This document shows, piece after piece, positions 45,020-55,364 of a stretch of DNA of 64,000 nt (its first letter is position 1; each line of letters opens with the position of its first letter). Origin of the DNA: Candidatus Gastranaerophilales bacterium (GTDB lineage: Bacteria > Cyanobacteriota > Vampirovibrionia > Gastranaerophilales > Gastranaerophilaceae); NCBI GenBank assembly GCA_944325525.1, contig CALVAK010000007.1:1-64000 (forward strand). The letters are read 5' to 3'. Below the pieces are notes generated by a model, which saw nothing but the letters and a program-made list of their open reading frames with translations, ran no database searches and was not told the origin of the DNA. The position numbers and the translations under genes are program-made.

Positions 45020-46592
45020 ATTTTTCCCAGGCTTCTTTATATTTAGCTTCTAAATTTTTTGTAAATTCAAGAGCATTTTGTCTTAAATCGGAATTGTTTA
45101 TTCTTTCTCTTAAAGAGAACCTTAAATCTTGAAGTTTTTTCTTATCTGTTGCTAATTTTGCTGCAATTTCAACATATTCATCTCCATAGTGTGCATTTAA
45201 TTCTTCAAGATTAATTATTTTATTGATTCTTCCTGCTCCTCTTGATTGAATTCCGTCACCGAGCATTGTTACAGTAGGAACTCCCATTAATGCTGTTTCG
45301 ATAGCTATAGACATTCCGTTAAAAGGGTATGGATCTAATGATATATCTGCCTGTGAATATGCTTTAAAATGTATATCAAATTTTTGTGAACTGAAAATAA
45401 TCCTGTCTAAAGAAATATTTCTTTTTAAAAATCTTTCTTTTAAATATTTAATTATTTTTTTTGTTAATTGTGTTCGGTATATAAGTAATTTTGAATCAGG
45501 CACCTCTTTTAAAAGTCTTGACCACATATATATAGTGGCATCACTGAATTTTGAACTACAATTAAAACTGCCGAAAGTAATGTATCCATTTGTTTTAAAA
45601 GGGCAATCTTCGACTTCGGGAATTTTCTTTTCCGTAAAAATCTGATATCCCTTATCGAGATATAATGGAGTTTCTGTATATAAATAAGCCTTATCTTCCG
45701 GTATTGAAAATTTATCAGCTAAAATATAGTCAACTTCAGGCATGCCGAGGGTGTTTAAATATCCCAGATATGAAATAATTACCGGAGCAGGCTTATATAG
45801 CATTGCAAATGTTTTAAGATGAGTATAACCTCCTAAGTCTATCAGTATATCAATATTATTTTCGTAAACGAGTTTTGCAATTTTATCTGCTTCTTGCTTT
45901 GCACATGGGATAATATTAAATCCGGTTTTTCTTATTCGTTCGGTCGTTGAGTCATCTTTTTCGGAACCGTTAAAAATATAAAAATTAAATTCATCCTTAT
46001 TATGATTTTCCCATATCGGTAAAATATAGTTCATCATTGTATGTGCATGACAGTCAGAAGATAAATATCCAATGTTTAATTTTTTGTCTTTTTGTTTCTT
46101 TTTATTGTTGTGGTTATATTTTTTTATATTTTTAAATAATATATTTTTTACCTGTGAAACTTCATATTCAGACTCATCTTTAATATCTTGCTGGTCATAA
46201 AAAGAAGATTTTGTCATTGCAAAAAGCTTACAGGCGACATCGTATGTATTTACTTCAAGGTTTAGAGCTTTATTGTGATAGTCAATACTTTTATCTGTAT
46301 CAATATAGAAATAAGCGTGGGCAAGTCTTGAAAATACACTGGTCTGACCGGCCGGATATAGCCTTAGATATTCTTCATAATAAAATGTAGCTTTATCTTT
46401 ATCGTCAATTTTATAATACAAATTTGCAAGCTTTATATATAAACTTGCTAAAGTTGTATCATCAAAATTTTTTGCCATCAAAAGAGCAATTTTATATGTT
46501 TTAATGGCTTCTTTATATAATCCTTTATTGTTTAATATCTGTCCTTCATCTATGAGTTCTTGAAATGAAGTTTTTTCTTTTGTTTGAGACAC
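45003..46592 (-). CDS. SPINDLY/O-GlcNAc-transferase-like glycosyltransferase (GT41)
   Basis: 529 residues. Three to four TPR helices at the N-terminus (about 10-120), then a GT41 domain with ISYLGYLNTLGMPEVDYILADKF-type sequence split around the catalytic region, FGSFNCSSKFSD, and the C-terminal sugar-nucleotide site FNGMSIAIETALMGVP. This family transfers GlcNAc or related sugars to Ser/Thr of proteins. It ends the gpsA-linked operon, 13 bp after gpsA. The protein target is not in evidence. Confidence 0.85.
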   Translation of the reverse strand: MSQTKEKTSFQELIDEGQILNNKGLYKEAIKTYKIALLMAKNFDDTTLASLYIKLANLYYKIDDKDKATFYYEEYLRLYPAGQTSVFSRLAHAYFYIDTDKSIDYHNKALNLEVNTYDVACKLFAMTKSSFYDQQDIKDESEYEVSQVKNILFKNIKKYNHNNKKKQKDKKLNIGYLSSDCHAHTMMNYILPIWENHNKDEFNFYIFNGSEKDDSTTERIRKTGFNIIPCAKQEADKIAKLVYENNIDILIDLGGYTHLKTFAMLYKPAPVIISYLGYLNTLGMPEVDYILADKFSIPEDKAYLYTETPLYLDKGYQIFTEKKIPEVEDCPFKTNGYITFGSFNCSSKFSDATIYMWSRLLKEVPDSKLLIYRTQLTKKIIKYLKERFLKRNISLDRIIFSSQKFDIHFKAYSQADISLDPYPFNGMSIAIETALMGVPTVTMLGDGIQSRGAGRINKIINLEELNAHYGDEYVEIAAKLATDKKKLQDLRFSLRERINNSDLRQNALEFTKNLEAKYKEAWEKFINSP

Positions 46593-46605
46593 TTTTTTCT
46601 CCGTA

Positions 46606-47613
46606 TTATTTTAAATTGTATTTTTCTTCCTGCTTTAATTTTCTGTTCATTAGTTTATTTAATACTTCTTCAGGTGTAATGTCTGTGTAAACAGCTTCAT
46701 ATATAGCTGAAGAAACAGGAACCTCTAAATCTAGCTTATCTGCTAATTCACATAAAGCTTTGGATGTTTTAACGCCTTCTGCTACAGAACCTAGTTCATT
46801 TAATATATCGTCTATTTTTTTGCCTTTGCCTAGTAATGAACCGACAGTGTAGTTTCGGCTCAAAGGACTTGAACAAGTTGCAATTAAATCTCCCATTCCT
46901 GATAATCCGTATAAAGTTGACGGACTTGCTCCTAAAGCTACACTTATTCTTACCATTTCAGCCATTCCTCTCGTTAATAGAGAACCTCTGCAATTATCAC
47001 CCAAATTCATTGCATCGGCAAAACCGGAAGCAATTGCTATGACATTTTTCAAACTTCCTCCAAGTTCTACGCCGATGACATCTGTATTTGTATATAACCT
47101 GAATTTTGATGGAACACTTAGATAATGCTGAACAAATTCGGCTTTTTTAATATCTTTACAGGCTACTGATGCTGCTGTAGGACAGCCTTTTAGTATTTCC
47201 TTCGCAAGTGTCGGCCCTGATAATATAACAGGCTCAATGCACGGAATTTCATCTTTTATAACCTCGGACATTCTTTTCAAAGATGGTAATTCCAGACCTT
47301 TTGAAAGATTTACAAGAATTTGTTCTTTTTTTATACCTGCTTGCATTAACTGGCTGCATACAGGACGAATTCCTGATGAAGCAACAACGAGTAAAATAAT
47401 ATCAGCATTTGAAATCGCCTGTTCTAGATTATCAGTAATTTCAACTTTGTCGTTTAATTGAACCGGTAATGGTTTTGACGTCCGTTTGTAGTTTCTTAAT
47501 TCGTCTGAAATATCCTGTTTTCTGCCCCAGATACATATATCTTCAAAATTATCACTTAAAAGCCAGGCAATTGTTAAACCCCAGCATCCGGCACCTAAAA
47601 CAGTTAATTTCAT
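46606..47613 (-). CDS. gpsA: Glycerol-3-phosphate dehydrogenase [NAD(P)+]
   Basis: 335 residues. The N-terminal nucleotide-binding site is VLGAGCWGLTIAWLL, the active-site segment GGSLKNVIAIASGFADAMNLG contains the catalytic Lys, and GLSGMGDLIATCSS follows. It reduces dihydroxyacetone phosphate to glycerol-3-phosphate for phospholipids, the substrate route for the two PlsC-like enzymes at 13.3 kb. It lies 23 bp downstream of murE. Confidence 0.95.
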   Translation of the reverse strand: MKLTVLGAGCWGLTIAWLLSDNFEDICIWGRKQDISDELRNYKRTSKPLPVQLNDKVEITDNLEQAISNADIILLVVASSGIRPVCSQLMQAGIKKEQILVNLSKGLELPSLKRMSEVIKDEIPCIEPVILSGPTLAKEILKGCPTAASVACKDIKKAEFVQHYLSVPSKFRLYTNTDVIGVELGGSLKNVIAIASGFADAMNLGDNCRGSLLTRGMAEMVRISVALGASPSTLYGLSGMGDLIATCSSPLSRNYTVGSLLGKGKKIDDILNELGSVAEGVKTSKALCELADKLDLEVPVSSAIYEAVYTDITPEEVLNKLMNRKLKQEEKYNLK

Positions 47614-47636
47614 ACAACACTCCTTTAGCTATTTTT

Positions 47637-49103
47637 CTAAACACCAGCAAATACTTTTCTTGCTTCTTCTCTATCATCAAAATGAATTGTCTTATTTTTA
47701 AGAATTTGGTAATCTTCATGTCCTTTACCCGCAATAACAATAACATCTGAAGGTTTACATATGGTTTTAATAAACTTAATTGCTTCACCTCTATCGGGTT
47801 CTACGAAAATTCTTTGTGTATCTACAGTTTTTATACCGGTCATAATATCAGATATAATAAGCTGAGGGTCTTCACTCCTGGGGTTATCCGAAGTAACAAT
47901 TACTTTATCTGATAATTCATCGGCTATCTTTCCCATTTTAGGACGTTTTGTAGTATCTCTATCTCCGCCGCAGCCAAATAAACAAATTAAATCGCTGCCT
48001 TTGGGCGTTAGTTCCCTTGCCGCTTTTAGCACATTTTCCAATCCATCCGGAGTATGAGCGTAATCAACAATAACCATAGGTTGTTTTACCACAATCTCAA
48101 ATCTTCCGGCTACACATTTTGTATTTTCAAGAGCATGGATTATTGTTTTATAATTTATTCCCATTGCTAAGCCGGTTGTAAATGCAGCCAGTGCGTTATA
48201 AACACTGAACATTCCGTTTAAATGGAGATTCATTTTTTCTTGTTTATTACAAAAATCAATTTCTATTTTAGCTCCGTCTATTGAAAATTCTATGGTTGAA
48301 GCTTTAATATCGGCATTATTCTTAATCCCGTATGTTAATATCTTCACATCAGACGGAACTATTGATATAAAGTCTTTTGAATATTCATCGTCTGCGTTTA
48401 TTACGGCAAATGAACCGGGCTTTAAATTTTCAAAAAGAATTGCTTTTGCCTTAAAATAATTTTTCATTGTTATATGGTAGTCCAGATGATCCTGTGTTAA
48501 ATTTGTAAAAACAGCACCGTTAAAATCACAACAGCCTACCCTGTTTTGCTCAAGTGAATGCGAACTTACCTCCATCACAACATTTTTTATTCCGCTATCA
48601 GCCATTAATCTTAAATCTCTTTGAAGTTCGGGCGGCTGAGGCGTTGTATGTTTTGCTTCTTTATATGTATCGCTGCTTGATAATTTATAGCCTAAAGTCC
48701 CTATCAAAGCACATTTTTTATTATCTTCTTCCAATATTTTTTGAACCAGATGGGTAACAGTGGTTTTTCCGTTTGTTCCGGTTACTCCTATTAAATTAAT
48801 TTCTTTTGATGGTTCATTATAAAATTTTGCTGCTATAAGTGCCATTTTCCTTTTTGTATCATCAACTATGATTTGAGGTACATTAATATTTAATTCTTTT
48901 TCGCAGAATATTGCTTCAGCACCTTTTTCAACGGCTTGTTGTGCAAAATCATGTCCGTCTGAAGATTCTCCTTTTACACATATAAAAAAATCTCCCTTTT
49001 TTGTCAGGGTTGAATTATAAGATATACCTGTTATTTCTATATCTTTAAAGTTCTTTGAGGTATAGTTGTTTTTTAAAAGACTCAATAATTCACTTAGCAG
49101 CAT
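47637..49103 (-). CDS. murE: UDP-MurNAc-tripeptide ligase
   Basis: 488 residues. ATP site GVTGTNGKTTVTHLVQ, TTPQPPEL substrate loop, MEVSSHSLEQNRV and the DNPRSEDP motif, which in MurE marks meso-diaminopimelate as the third amino acid (as opposed to Lys). It extends the peptidoglycan stem peptide. It follows ftsI by 22 bp; murF and mraY, normally next, are absent from this operon. Confidence 0.94.
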   Translation of the reverse strand: MLLSELLSLLKNNYTSKNFKDIEITGISYNSTLTKKGDFFICVKGESSDGHDFAQQAVEKGAEAIFCEKELNINVPQIIVDDTKRKMALIAAKFYNEPSKEINLIGVTGTNGKTTVTHLVQKILEEDNKKCALIGTLGYKLSSSDTYKEAKHTTPQPPELQRDLRLMADSGIKNVVMEVSSHSLEQNRVGCCDFNGAVFTNLTQDHLDYHITMKNYFKAKAILFENLKPGSFAVINADDEYSKDFISIVPSDVKILTYGIKNNADIKASTIEFSIDGAKIEIDFCNKQEKMNLHLNGMFSVYNALAAFTTGLAMGINYKTIIHALENTKCVAGRFEIVVKQPMVIVDYAHTPDGLENVLKAARELTPKGSDLICLFGCGGDRDTTKRPKMGKIADELSDKVIVTSDNPRSEDPQLIISDIMTGIKTVDTQRIFVEPDRGEAIKFIKTICKPSDVIVIAGKGHEDYQILKNKTIHFDDREEARKVFAGV

Positions 49104-49125
49104 ATATTTAAATTCCTTACTAAAA

Positions 49126-50844
49126 TTATTCTACTACATTTTTATCCGGAGGTATATTTAAAATTCTTGCACATTGGAGAGCAACTTCTTTAAAAACAGG
49201 AGCCGCAACTGTATTGCCCCAGACAGGACCTCCGGTGCTTGCCGAATCTATAACAACATATATTAATATTTGCGGATTATGTGCAGGAAGGTATCCTATA
49301 ACAGATGCATACAAATTATCCGAATATCCTTTTGATTTTTCTTTAGGCTTTTTTGATGTACCTGTTTTCCCTGCAACAGTATATTTTTCTAAATTAATAT
49401 ATGATTTTGAATTTGAAACACTTTTTGCGAGAAGCTCTGTTACTATTTTTGCAGTATCAGGACTTACAGCCTGAACATATTTTATTTTTTCTGCTGCTTC
49501 TTCCGGTGAATATTTTATAACATGAGGGGTAACTCTTACTCCGTTATTTGCCAGAGCAGAAACCGCAGATACCATCTGCATTGATGTTACTGAAGCTCCG
49601 TAGCCGTATCCCATTGAAGCTTGTCTTGATTTATCCCATTTGAAAGGCTTAGGGAGTATGCCTGATGATTCTCCTGCAAGGTCAATACCGCTTTTCTTTC
49701 CTATACCGAAATTAGAAAGTATCATATAAAATTCTATCGGGGACATTGAAAGAGCAATATTTGCACTTCCGACATTACTTGAATGTTCCAAAAGATAAAC
49801 AAGATTTATCATCCCTGGATTAGGATTTTTATGATAATCGTAATTTTGAATAGTCCAGCTGCCCAGTTTCATCTTTCCGGTATCAAGAATCTTGCTCCAA
49901 GGCTTAATTTTACCTGACTCAAGGCCTGCAGCAACCGTTAATGTTTTAAAGGTTGAACCCGGAGGGTACACGTCTGTCAGTGTCCAATTTTTTAAATTTA
50001 CAGCAGGTGTTTTTTTATAATTATTAGGATTATATCTTGGATATACAGCATATCCCAATATTTCGCCGTTTTTTGGATTCATTACAATAACGGCACCTCT
50101 TGATGCTTTTTTTGTCTCAATCATATTTAATAATTCACGTTCACATACATGCTGTATTGCTGAGTCTATTGTTAAAGTTACATTTTTCCCTGTACGAGGA
50201 GTTGCAACCAGCATAGGGTCTGTTGTTGCTTCATAAATAATATCCCCTCTTGGAGTTCTTTGTACGGGAATGTTATTATCAACATCTTCAAGTTCATCTT
50301 TTGCGGTTAATTCAACACCTGAAGCTGTATCAGCATCCGGATTATAATATCCGATAATATGTGCGGCTAATTCATCCTGAGGATATACTCTTTCATTTTT
50401 CTTATCAAGACTTATTTCTCTTAATCCTAGTTTTTTTATTTTTTCTGCTGTTTTCCGATCAACATCTTTTTTTAATAAAATTACAGTCGCTCCTTTTTTT
50501 ATTGTATTCTCAAGTGACTTTTGGTTTACATTTAAGTAAGGAGCTAATATTTCAGCTAATTCATCAGGCTCATGATCAAAATACTCTCGATGGGCATAAA
50601 CATTATACGACGTTTGATCAGTCGCAAGTCTTATACCGTTTCTATCAAGTATTTGTCCTCTCATAATAAAATTTTTGCTGTATCTTTGACTTCCGGCTTT
50701 AGCTTTATAATGTCTTATATCAACAATTTGCAAGAGAAAAAGATATATAACCGAAATGCAGAACAGAGCCAATATGGCAACTTGTGCATATTTTATTCTC
50801 ATTTCAATATTTTTAAGCTTATCTTTTTCGCTTTTTTCAGACAT
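49126..50844 (-). CDS. ftsI: Class B penicillin-binding protein / FtsI
   Basis: About 572 residues from the ATG at 50844, which has GAGGGG before it; an ATG at 50859 would add five residues. An N-terminal membrane helix (about 16-40), pedestal domain with GQILDRNGIRLATD, and transpeptidase with PPGSTFKTL (SxxK), SSNVGSA (SxN) and KTGTSKK. It makes septal cross-links. It sits between ftsL and murE, the standard division-cluster order. Confidence 0.92.
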   Translation of the reverse strand: MSEKSEKDKLKNIEMRIKYAQVAILALFCISVIYLFLLQIVDIRHYKAKAGSQRYSKNFIMRGQILDRNGIRLATDQTSYNVYAHREYFDHEPDELAEILAPYLNVNQKSLENTIKKGATVILLKKDVDRKTAEKIKKLGLREISLDKKNERVYPQDELAAHIIGYYNPDADTASGVELTAKDELEDVDNNIPVQRTPRGDIIYEATTDPMLVATPRTGKNVTLTIDSAIQHVCERELLNMIETKKASRGAVIVMNPKNGEILGYAVYPRYNPNNYKKTPAVNLKNWTLTDVYPPGSTFKTLTVAAGLESGKIKPWSKILDTGKMKLGSWTIQNYDYHKNPNPGMINLVYLLEHSSNVGSANIALSMSPIEFYMILSNFGIGKKSGIDLAGESSGILPKPFKWDKSRQASMGYGYGASVTSMQMVSAVSALANNGVRVTPHVIKYSPEEAAEKIKYVQAVSPDTAKIVTELLAKSVSNSKSYINLEKYTVAGKTGTSKKPKEKSKGYSDNLYASVIGYLPAHNPQILIYVVIDSASTGGPVWGNTVAAPVFKEVALQCARILNIPPDKNVVE

Positions 50845-50906
50845 TATGAATCCCCTCATAATAGGGTATCATAAGAATATATATTAATAAAATAATTTTA
50901 CTAAAA

Positions 50907-51353
50907 TTAATATCCTATAGACCAGTTATAGTTAACTGTATTTTCTTTAATATCAGGGACATAAGAAATTGTCGCAGCAGGTATTTCTATTACTTTTTTT
51001 GCAGTATCCAGCATTGTTTTTCCGTGTATCACACTGTCAACTTTATTAAATGAATGTAAATTGTCAAGCTTATTTTGTAGCTCTATATTTTCATTTGATA
51101 AAGCAACAATTTCACGTCCGAGACCATTCATTTTCTTTTCACTATCTGATACAAAATAGTAACTTACTAAAGAAACCAGAACAAGACAAAGAAGAATTGA
51201 ACTTAAAATTTTATTTAGTTTTTCCGTCGGAGATTTTTTAACAGTATGTTTTGGAAATCTGCCATAAATTACAGGATTTGCAGCAGGTGAATATACAACC
51301 CCCTGTGTGTATGAATAATTTCTTTCAACATATCTGATTGAACCTCTGCTCAA
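50907..51353 (-). CDS. ftsL: FtsL-like division protein
   Basis: 148 residues: basic N-terminus, one membrane helix (about 50-68), then a short coiled coil (LGREIVALSNENIELQNKL) and a hydrophilic C-terminus. Sequence identity to known FtsL is weak, so the call rests on topology and position between rsmH and ftsI. FtsL bridges FtsB and FtsI/FtsW at the divisome. Confidence 0.6.
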   Translation of the reverse strand: MSRGSIRYVERNYSYTQGVVYSPAANPVIYGRFPKHTVKKSPTEKLNKILSSILLCLVLVSLVSYYFVSDSEKKMNGLGREIVALSNENIELQNKLDNLHSFNKVDSVIHGKTMLDTAKKVIEIPAATISYVPDIKENTVNYNWSIGY

Positions 51354-51371
51354 TGACGTCTCCCCTGAGTA

Positions 51372-52298
51372 TTATTTTATTCTTCTTGCAATTCTTAATT
51401 TTGCTGATCTTGAAGGAGGATTCTGCTTTATCTCTTCTTGACTTGCAGTAACCGGTTTTTTTACAACTAATTCAAGAACCGGTCTTTCAATATCCGATAC
51501 ACCTTCTTGATTCGTAATTCCCCTTGAATAATCTCTAAAAATATTTTTGACTATTCTGTCCTCTAATGAATGGAATGTTACTACTGATAGTATAGCATTA
51601 TTTCCTAATAATGTAAGCACTTCATTTAATGTATTTTTTATGTTGTCAAGTTCATGATTTACTTCAATCCTGACTGCCTGAAAAACTCTCGTTGCCGGAT
51701 GGATTTTTGATTTTATTCTGGGCGTTGCCTGAAATATAATATTAACAAGCTCTTTCGTTGTTTCTATTTTTTTTGTTTTCCTTTGTTCAATAATTTTCTT
51801 AGCAATTCTCTTTGAAAATCTTTCTTCTCCGTATTCGCTGAAAATACGGACTAATTCATCCTCTTTATAATAATTGATAACATCATAAGCAGAAAAATCA
51901 GCACTCTGGTTAAACCGCATGTCTAATTTTGAATCACTCATAAAACTGAATCCCCTTGTTTTAGAGGTTAATTGAGGGGTTGACGCTCCAAAATCAAATA
52001 CAATTCCGCCGTCTATTTTTTTTATATTATTTTCTTGTAAATATTTCTTAATGTTAGTGTAAGAATAGTTTACAATTGTTAAATTTTTGTAATCTTTTAA
52101 TCGTTGTTTTGATGAATTAATTGCATCTATATCAACATCAAAAGCAATTAATTTTCCGTCAGGAGAAATTCTTTGCAATATGAGCTCGCTGTATCCGCCT
52201 CCACCCAGAGTTGCATCAATATATAGTTTTCCGTTTTCGCATTCAAGTGCATCAACGGCTTCTTTTAAAAGCACGGGATAATGATTATACTCCTGCAT
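51372..52298 (-). CDS. rsmH: 16S rRNA m4C1402 methyltransferase
   Basis: 308 residues. The SAM-binding motif is DATLGGGGYSELIL, and GIVFDFGASTPQLT, GFSFMSDSKLDMRF and ATRVFQAVRIEVN match the RsmH/MraW family, which methylates N4 of C1402 in 16S rRNA. GGGG before the ATG. It is the head of the division cluster, 10 bp after prfA. Confidence 0.96.
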   Translation of the reverse strand: MQEYNHYPVLLKEAVDALECENGKLYIDATLGGGGYSELILQRISPDGKLIAFDVDIDAINSSKQRLKDYKNLTIVNYSYTNIKKYLQENNIKKIDGGIVFDFGASTPQLTSKTRGFSFMSDSKLDMRFNQSADFSAYDVINYYKEDELVRIFSEYGEERFSKRIAKKIIEQRKTKKIETTKELVNIIFQATPRIKSKIHPATRVFQAVRIEVNHELDNIKNTLNEVLTLLGNNAILSVVTFHSLEDRIVKNIFRDYSRGITNQEGVSDIERPVLELVVKKPVTASQEEIKQNPPSRSAKLRIARRIK

Positions 52299-52307
52299 TT
52301 TCCCCCT

Positions 52308-53390
52308 TTAATTTATTTGAGCTAATTTTTCAAGTTTCAACTGTTGGTCATGTTCCATTAACAGATTAATTAATTCATCTAAATCCCCGTCAATTACAGT
52401 CCAGACATTAAGATTTTTGCCTATTCTATGATCTGTCAGTCGCCCTTGAGGAAAATTGTATGTTCTTATTCTTTCAGACCTGTCACCTGTACCGACTTGA
52501 GAACGTCTTAAATCGGTTACTTCTTTCATTTGCTTTTGTACTTCCATATCGTATAGTTTTGCTTTTAGTATTTGCAATGCTCGTTCTTTGTTTTGAAGTT
52601 GCGAACGTTCTTCTGTACAAAAAATCATTATACCCGTTGGTTTGTGAAAAACTCTTGCGGCCGTTTCAACTTTGTTAACATTTTGTCCGCCTGCTCCGCC
52701 TGAACGTGCTGTTGTTATTTCTATGTCGTTCATATTTAACTCAACTTCAACATCATCAACTTCAGGCATTACTGCTACAGTTGCAGTTGAGGTGTGTACT
52801 CTTCCCTGTGATTCTGTTTCCGGAACCCTTTGAACTCTGTGTACTCCTGATTCGTATTTGAGCTTTGAATATATACTGTCACCTTTGATTGAAATGATTA
52901 CTTCAGAAACACCTCCTGCCTCACAATCGGTTTTGCTCAATATTTGAGTCTGCCAGCCTTGTTTATCTGCATATCTTAAGTACATCCTCATTAAGTCACC
53001 TGCAAATATATTCGCTTCGTCTCCTCCTGCTGAGCCTCTTATCTCCAGCATAATGTCTTTATCATCCATTGGATCTCTCGGCAGTAGAAGAACTTTCATT
53101 TTTTCTTCCAGTTCTGCCATCTTTTTTTCATTAGATTCTATTTCATTTTTAAGATACTCTCTCATTGTTTCGTCAGATTCTTCTTTTAACATTTCATGAG
53201 CATCTTCTACCGCTTGTTCTGAGTCTTTCCAGGTATGATATACTTCTACGGTTTCTTCCATTGCCTTTCTTTGTTTTGATAATGTTTTGAAACGATTATA
53301 ATCCTGTATTACTTCAGGATCGGAAAGTATTTCCCCCAATTCCTTATATTTATTTTCTATTTGTATGATTTTATCTAACATGTCTTTCAT
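52308..53390 (-). CDS. prfA: Peptide chain release factor 1
   Basis: 360 residues, normal RF1 length. The stop-codon recognition segment reads [10 protein letters not shown], a PxT variant of the usual PAT, and the catalytic GGQ is in [17 protein letters not shown]1 ends translation at UAA and UAG. It starts two bases after the thyX stop and runs into the division operon; a slightly later start at 53381 is possible. Confidence 0.96.
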   Translation of the reverse strand: MKDMLDKIIQIENKYKELGEILSDPEVIQDYNRFKTLSKQRKAMEETVEVYHTWKDSEQAVEDAHEMLKEESDETMREYLKNEIESNEKKMAELEEKMKVLLLPRDPMDDKDIMLEIRGSAGGDEANIFAGDLMRMYLRYADKQGWQTQILSKTDCEAGGVSEVIISIKGDSIYSKLKYESGVHRVQRVPETESQGRVHTSTATVAVMPEVDDVEVELNMNDIEITTARSGGAGGQNVNKVETAARVFHKPTGIMIFCTEERSQLQNKERALQILKAKLYDMEVQKQMKEVTDLRRSQVGTGDRSERIRTYNFPQGRLTDHRIGKNLNVWTVIDGDLDELINLLMEHDQQLKLEKLAQIN

Positions 53391-53392
53391 AA

Positions 53393-54094
53393 TTATTTAA
53401 CCCTAACCGCTTTTCTTCCGCATGATTTGTCTTCATCACAATAGCCGAATCTTTCACATTTCGGCACAAGATAATCTTTAAGCCATTCTTCTTCTTTTAT
53501 TACCTCGTCACACATTCTTTTAACGAGAATACGAATTTCTTTTTGTGCTCTTGTACATAGTCTTAAATTGGCAAGATGTATTAATTCTCTTAAATTTAAA
53601 CTTGCAACCATAGATGTTGATGTCGCATTCGGAAGTACGGCTCTTGCATCTTCTGCGGGTATTCCTGCCTGCGTTAATTCAAGGTAAAAATCTGAGATTT
53701 TGGACATAAATTCATCAAATTTTATTTTTAATTCTTCATTGTTTTCAATAGTTTCAGGTATAAGATATTCAAACTGTCCTTTTTCTTTTACATATCTTTG
53801 AGATTTTTGAGAAAAAGACATATGTCTGTGTCTTACCAGTTGATGTGAACACGCTCTTGATATATTACTTATTGCAAAACTTATTTGTATGTGTTCAATT
53901 GTAGAATAATGACCGGAAGAAATTACTCTGTTTATTAGTTTAAGCACCTTTTCTTTGTCTTGAGCTGATTCACAGTCATATATATTTAATGGAGAATCTG
54001 CACTATAACAAGTTCTGCACGCAGTATATATTGTTTTTAGCATATTTTCCGGTTTTGAAATTAATTTTACCTGTGCATACTTATGGCTGTTCAT
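53393..54094 (-). CDS. thyX: Flavin-dependent thymidylate synthase
   Basis: 233 residues from the ATG at 54094, which has GGAGGA upstream; an upstream in-frame ATG at 54115 is weaker. The ThyX signature [11 protein letters not shown] (RHRX7S) is intact, preceded by [10 protein letters not shown]. It makes dTMP using FAD and NADPH in place of ThyA. Near-contiguous with prfA. ThyX use is typical of bacteria lacking thyA. Confidence 0.95.
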   Translation of the reverse strand: MNSHKYAQVKLISKPENMLKTIYTACRTCYSADSPLNIYDCESAQDKEKVLKLINRVISSGHYSTIEHIQISFAISNISRACSHQLVRHRHMSFSQKSQRYVKEKGQFEYLIPETIENNEELKIKFDEFMSKISDFYLELTQAGIPAEDARAVLPNATSTSMVASLNLRELIHLANLRLCTRAQKEIRILVKRMCDEVIKEEEWLKDYLVPKCERFGYCDEDKSCGRKAVRVK

Positions 54095-54117
54095 AAAAAA
54101 TCCTCCGTTATACAAAT

Positions 54118-54150
54118 TATACCCACTTTATGTGGGCATAATTTATAATA
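54118..54150 (-). terminator. Terminator after rpmE
   Basis: TTATGCCCAC and GTGGGTATAA pair across a five-base loop and are followed by TTTG on the minus strand; one G-T pair in the stem. It separates rpmE from thyX. Confidence 0.75.
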
Positions 54151-54174
54151 CCTTTAAAAATATTTTGAATACAA

Positions 54175-54381
54175 CTATTTTTGTTTTTGTTGATAACGTC
54201 TTTTAAATCTTTCAACTCTTCCCTCTGTATCAACAATTTTCTGATTTCCTGTATAGAACGGATGGCAGTTGTTGCAAATTTCAACCGTGATATTATCTAA
54301 AACGGAGCCTGCTTCTATTTCATTTCCGCATACACATTTTATAACTGTTTTTTTGTATTCAGGATGTATTCCTTTTTTCAT
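54175..54381 (-). CDS. rpmE: Ribosomal protein L31
   Basis: 68 residues. The zinc-binding C+ form: [10 protein letters not shown] near residue 17 and [10 protein letters not shown] near 36, with GIHPEYK at the N-terminus. Part of the 50S subunit. rpmE before prfA is a conserved neighbour pair; here thyX has been placed between them. A possible ribosome site is AGAGG upstream. Confidence 0.95.
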   Translation of the reverse strand: MKKGIHPEYKKTVIKCVCGNEIEAGSVLDNITVEICNNCHPFYTGNQKIVDTEGRVERFKRRYQQKQK

Positions 54382-54658
54382 TTTTCTTACCTCTGTTTTA
54401 TCAATTGCATATTTATATTTGAATTATAATCCCTGAAAATTTTATATCAAGTAATGTATTATATTTTCAATATAAAAATGTTACATTATTTTCTTTTGTG
54501 TTAATTTATTACGAATTCATTAAATGATACTTTCTATCATTTTTTTAATTATTCAAAAAATATGTATAAAATTTAATTTTTACAAAAAAAGAACGAGTTG
54601 AAATTGCTAAAATGTGGTATTATTATAATATACATTATGTGAGTATAAGGAAAACTAC

Positions 54659-55237
54659 ATGAAAAAAGCGTTTACTCTTTCTGAAGCTTTAGTTACATTA
54701 GCTATTATAGGTGTTTTAGCTGCGATTTTAATTCCGGTAATAGATAATGTTCGTCCTGACAAAGATAGGATTACATATAAAAAAGCTTTATACAGTATGC
54801 AAAGTGCTATTTCAAATGCTATGGATTCTGCTGTATATACTATGGCAGCAAACTCTGCAGCATATTGGAAAGATGATTTAATTCCTGATTATGCATTTTG
54901 TGAGGCTGTTGCTGAAGCTTTAAATACAGCAGGACGTGTCGATTGTACAAGCCCTTCTTCTTATGCTAATCCGAACTTTATTACTACTGACGGAATAAGA
55001 TTCTGGGGCCTTGAAGGTAAATTTACTACTGATGAACGTAATATTTATGTTGATAGAGCTTTGGGAACAAAAGAATTGCAAACTATTGCAGCAAAAAGAG
55101 GTAAGGATGGTCTCGGTTTAAAAATCAGGGTTAGATATGACGGTAAGATTGATACTCCTGATCAAGATGATTTTGAATTTGAAAATGAATTAATAGAAAA
55201 TTCACTTCAGGTTTCAGAAGGAAGAATGCCGGGTTAA
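54659..55237 (+). CDS. Type IV pilin-like protein
   Basis: 192 residues. Classic class III leader: KKAFTLSEALVTLAIIG, with cleavage expected before or near FTLSE and the Glu at position 5 of the mature form, then LAAILIPVI as the hydrophobic N-helix. The globular part contains one disulphide-capable Cys pair (FCEAVAEALN..DCTSPSS). The last 40 residues are acidic. Such pilins build pili or type II secretion pseudopili. It is transcribed alone, with a perfect palindromic terminator. A TATAAT (54624-54629) lies 30 bases before it. Confidence 0.88.
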   Translation: MKKAFTLSEALVTLAIIGVLAAILIPVIDNVRPDKDRITYKKALYSMQSAISNAMDSAVYTMAANSAAYWKDDLIPDYAFCEAVAEALNTAGRVDCTSPSSYANPNFITTDGIRFWGLEGKFTTDERNIYVDRALGTKELQTIAAKRGKDGLGLKIRVRYDGKIDTPDQDDFEFENELIENSLQVSEGRMPG

Positions 55238-55259
55238 TTCTTTACTTAAAGTTATTTGT

Positions 55260-55300
55260 AAGATACCGCTGTTATATATAACAGCGGTATCTTTATTTCT
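55260..55300 (+). terminator. Perfect 34-bp palindromic terminator of the pilin gene
   Basis: AAGATACCGCTGTTATA and its exact complement meet with no unpaired bases, followed by TTATTTCT. Positions 55260-55293. Confidence 0.85.
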
Positions 55301-55364
55301 CTGGACTTGTATATTATTTATATCCATGATAAAAAGAATCTTGTTAAGCTTACAGGAGATTGGT

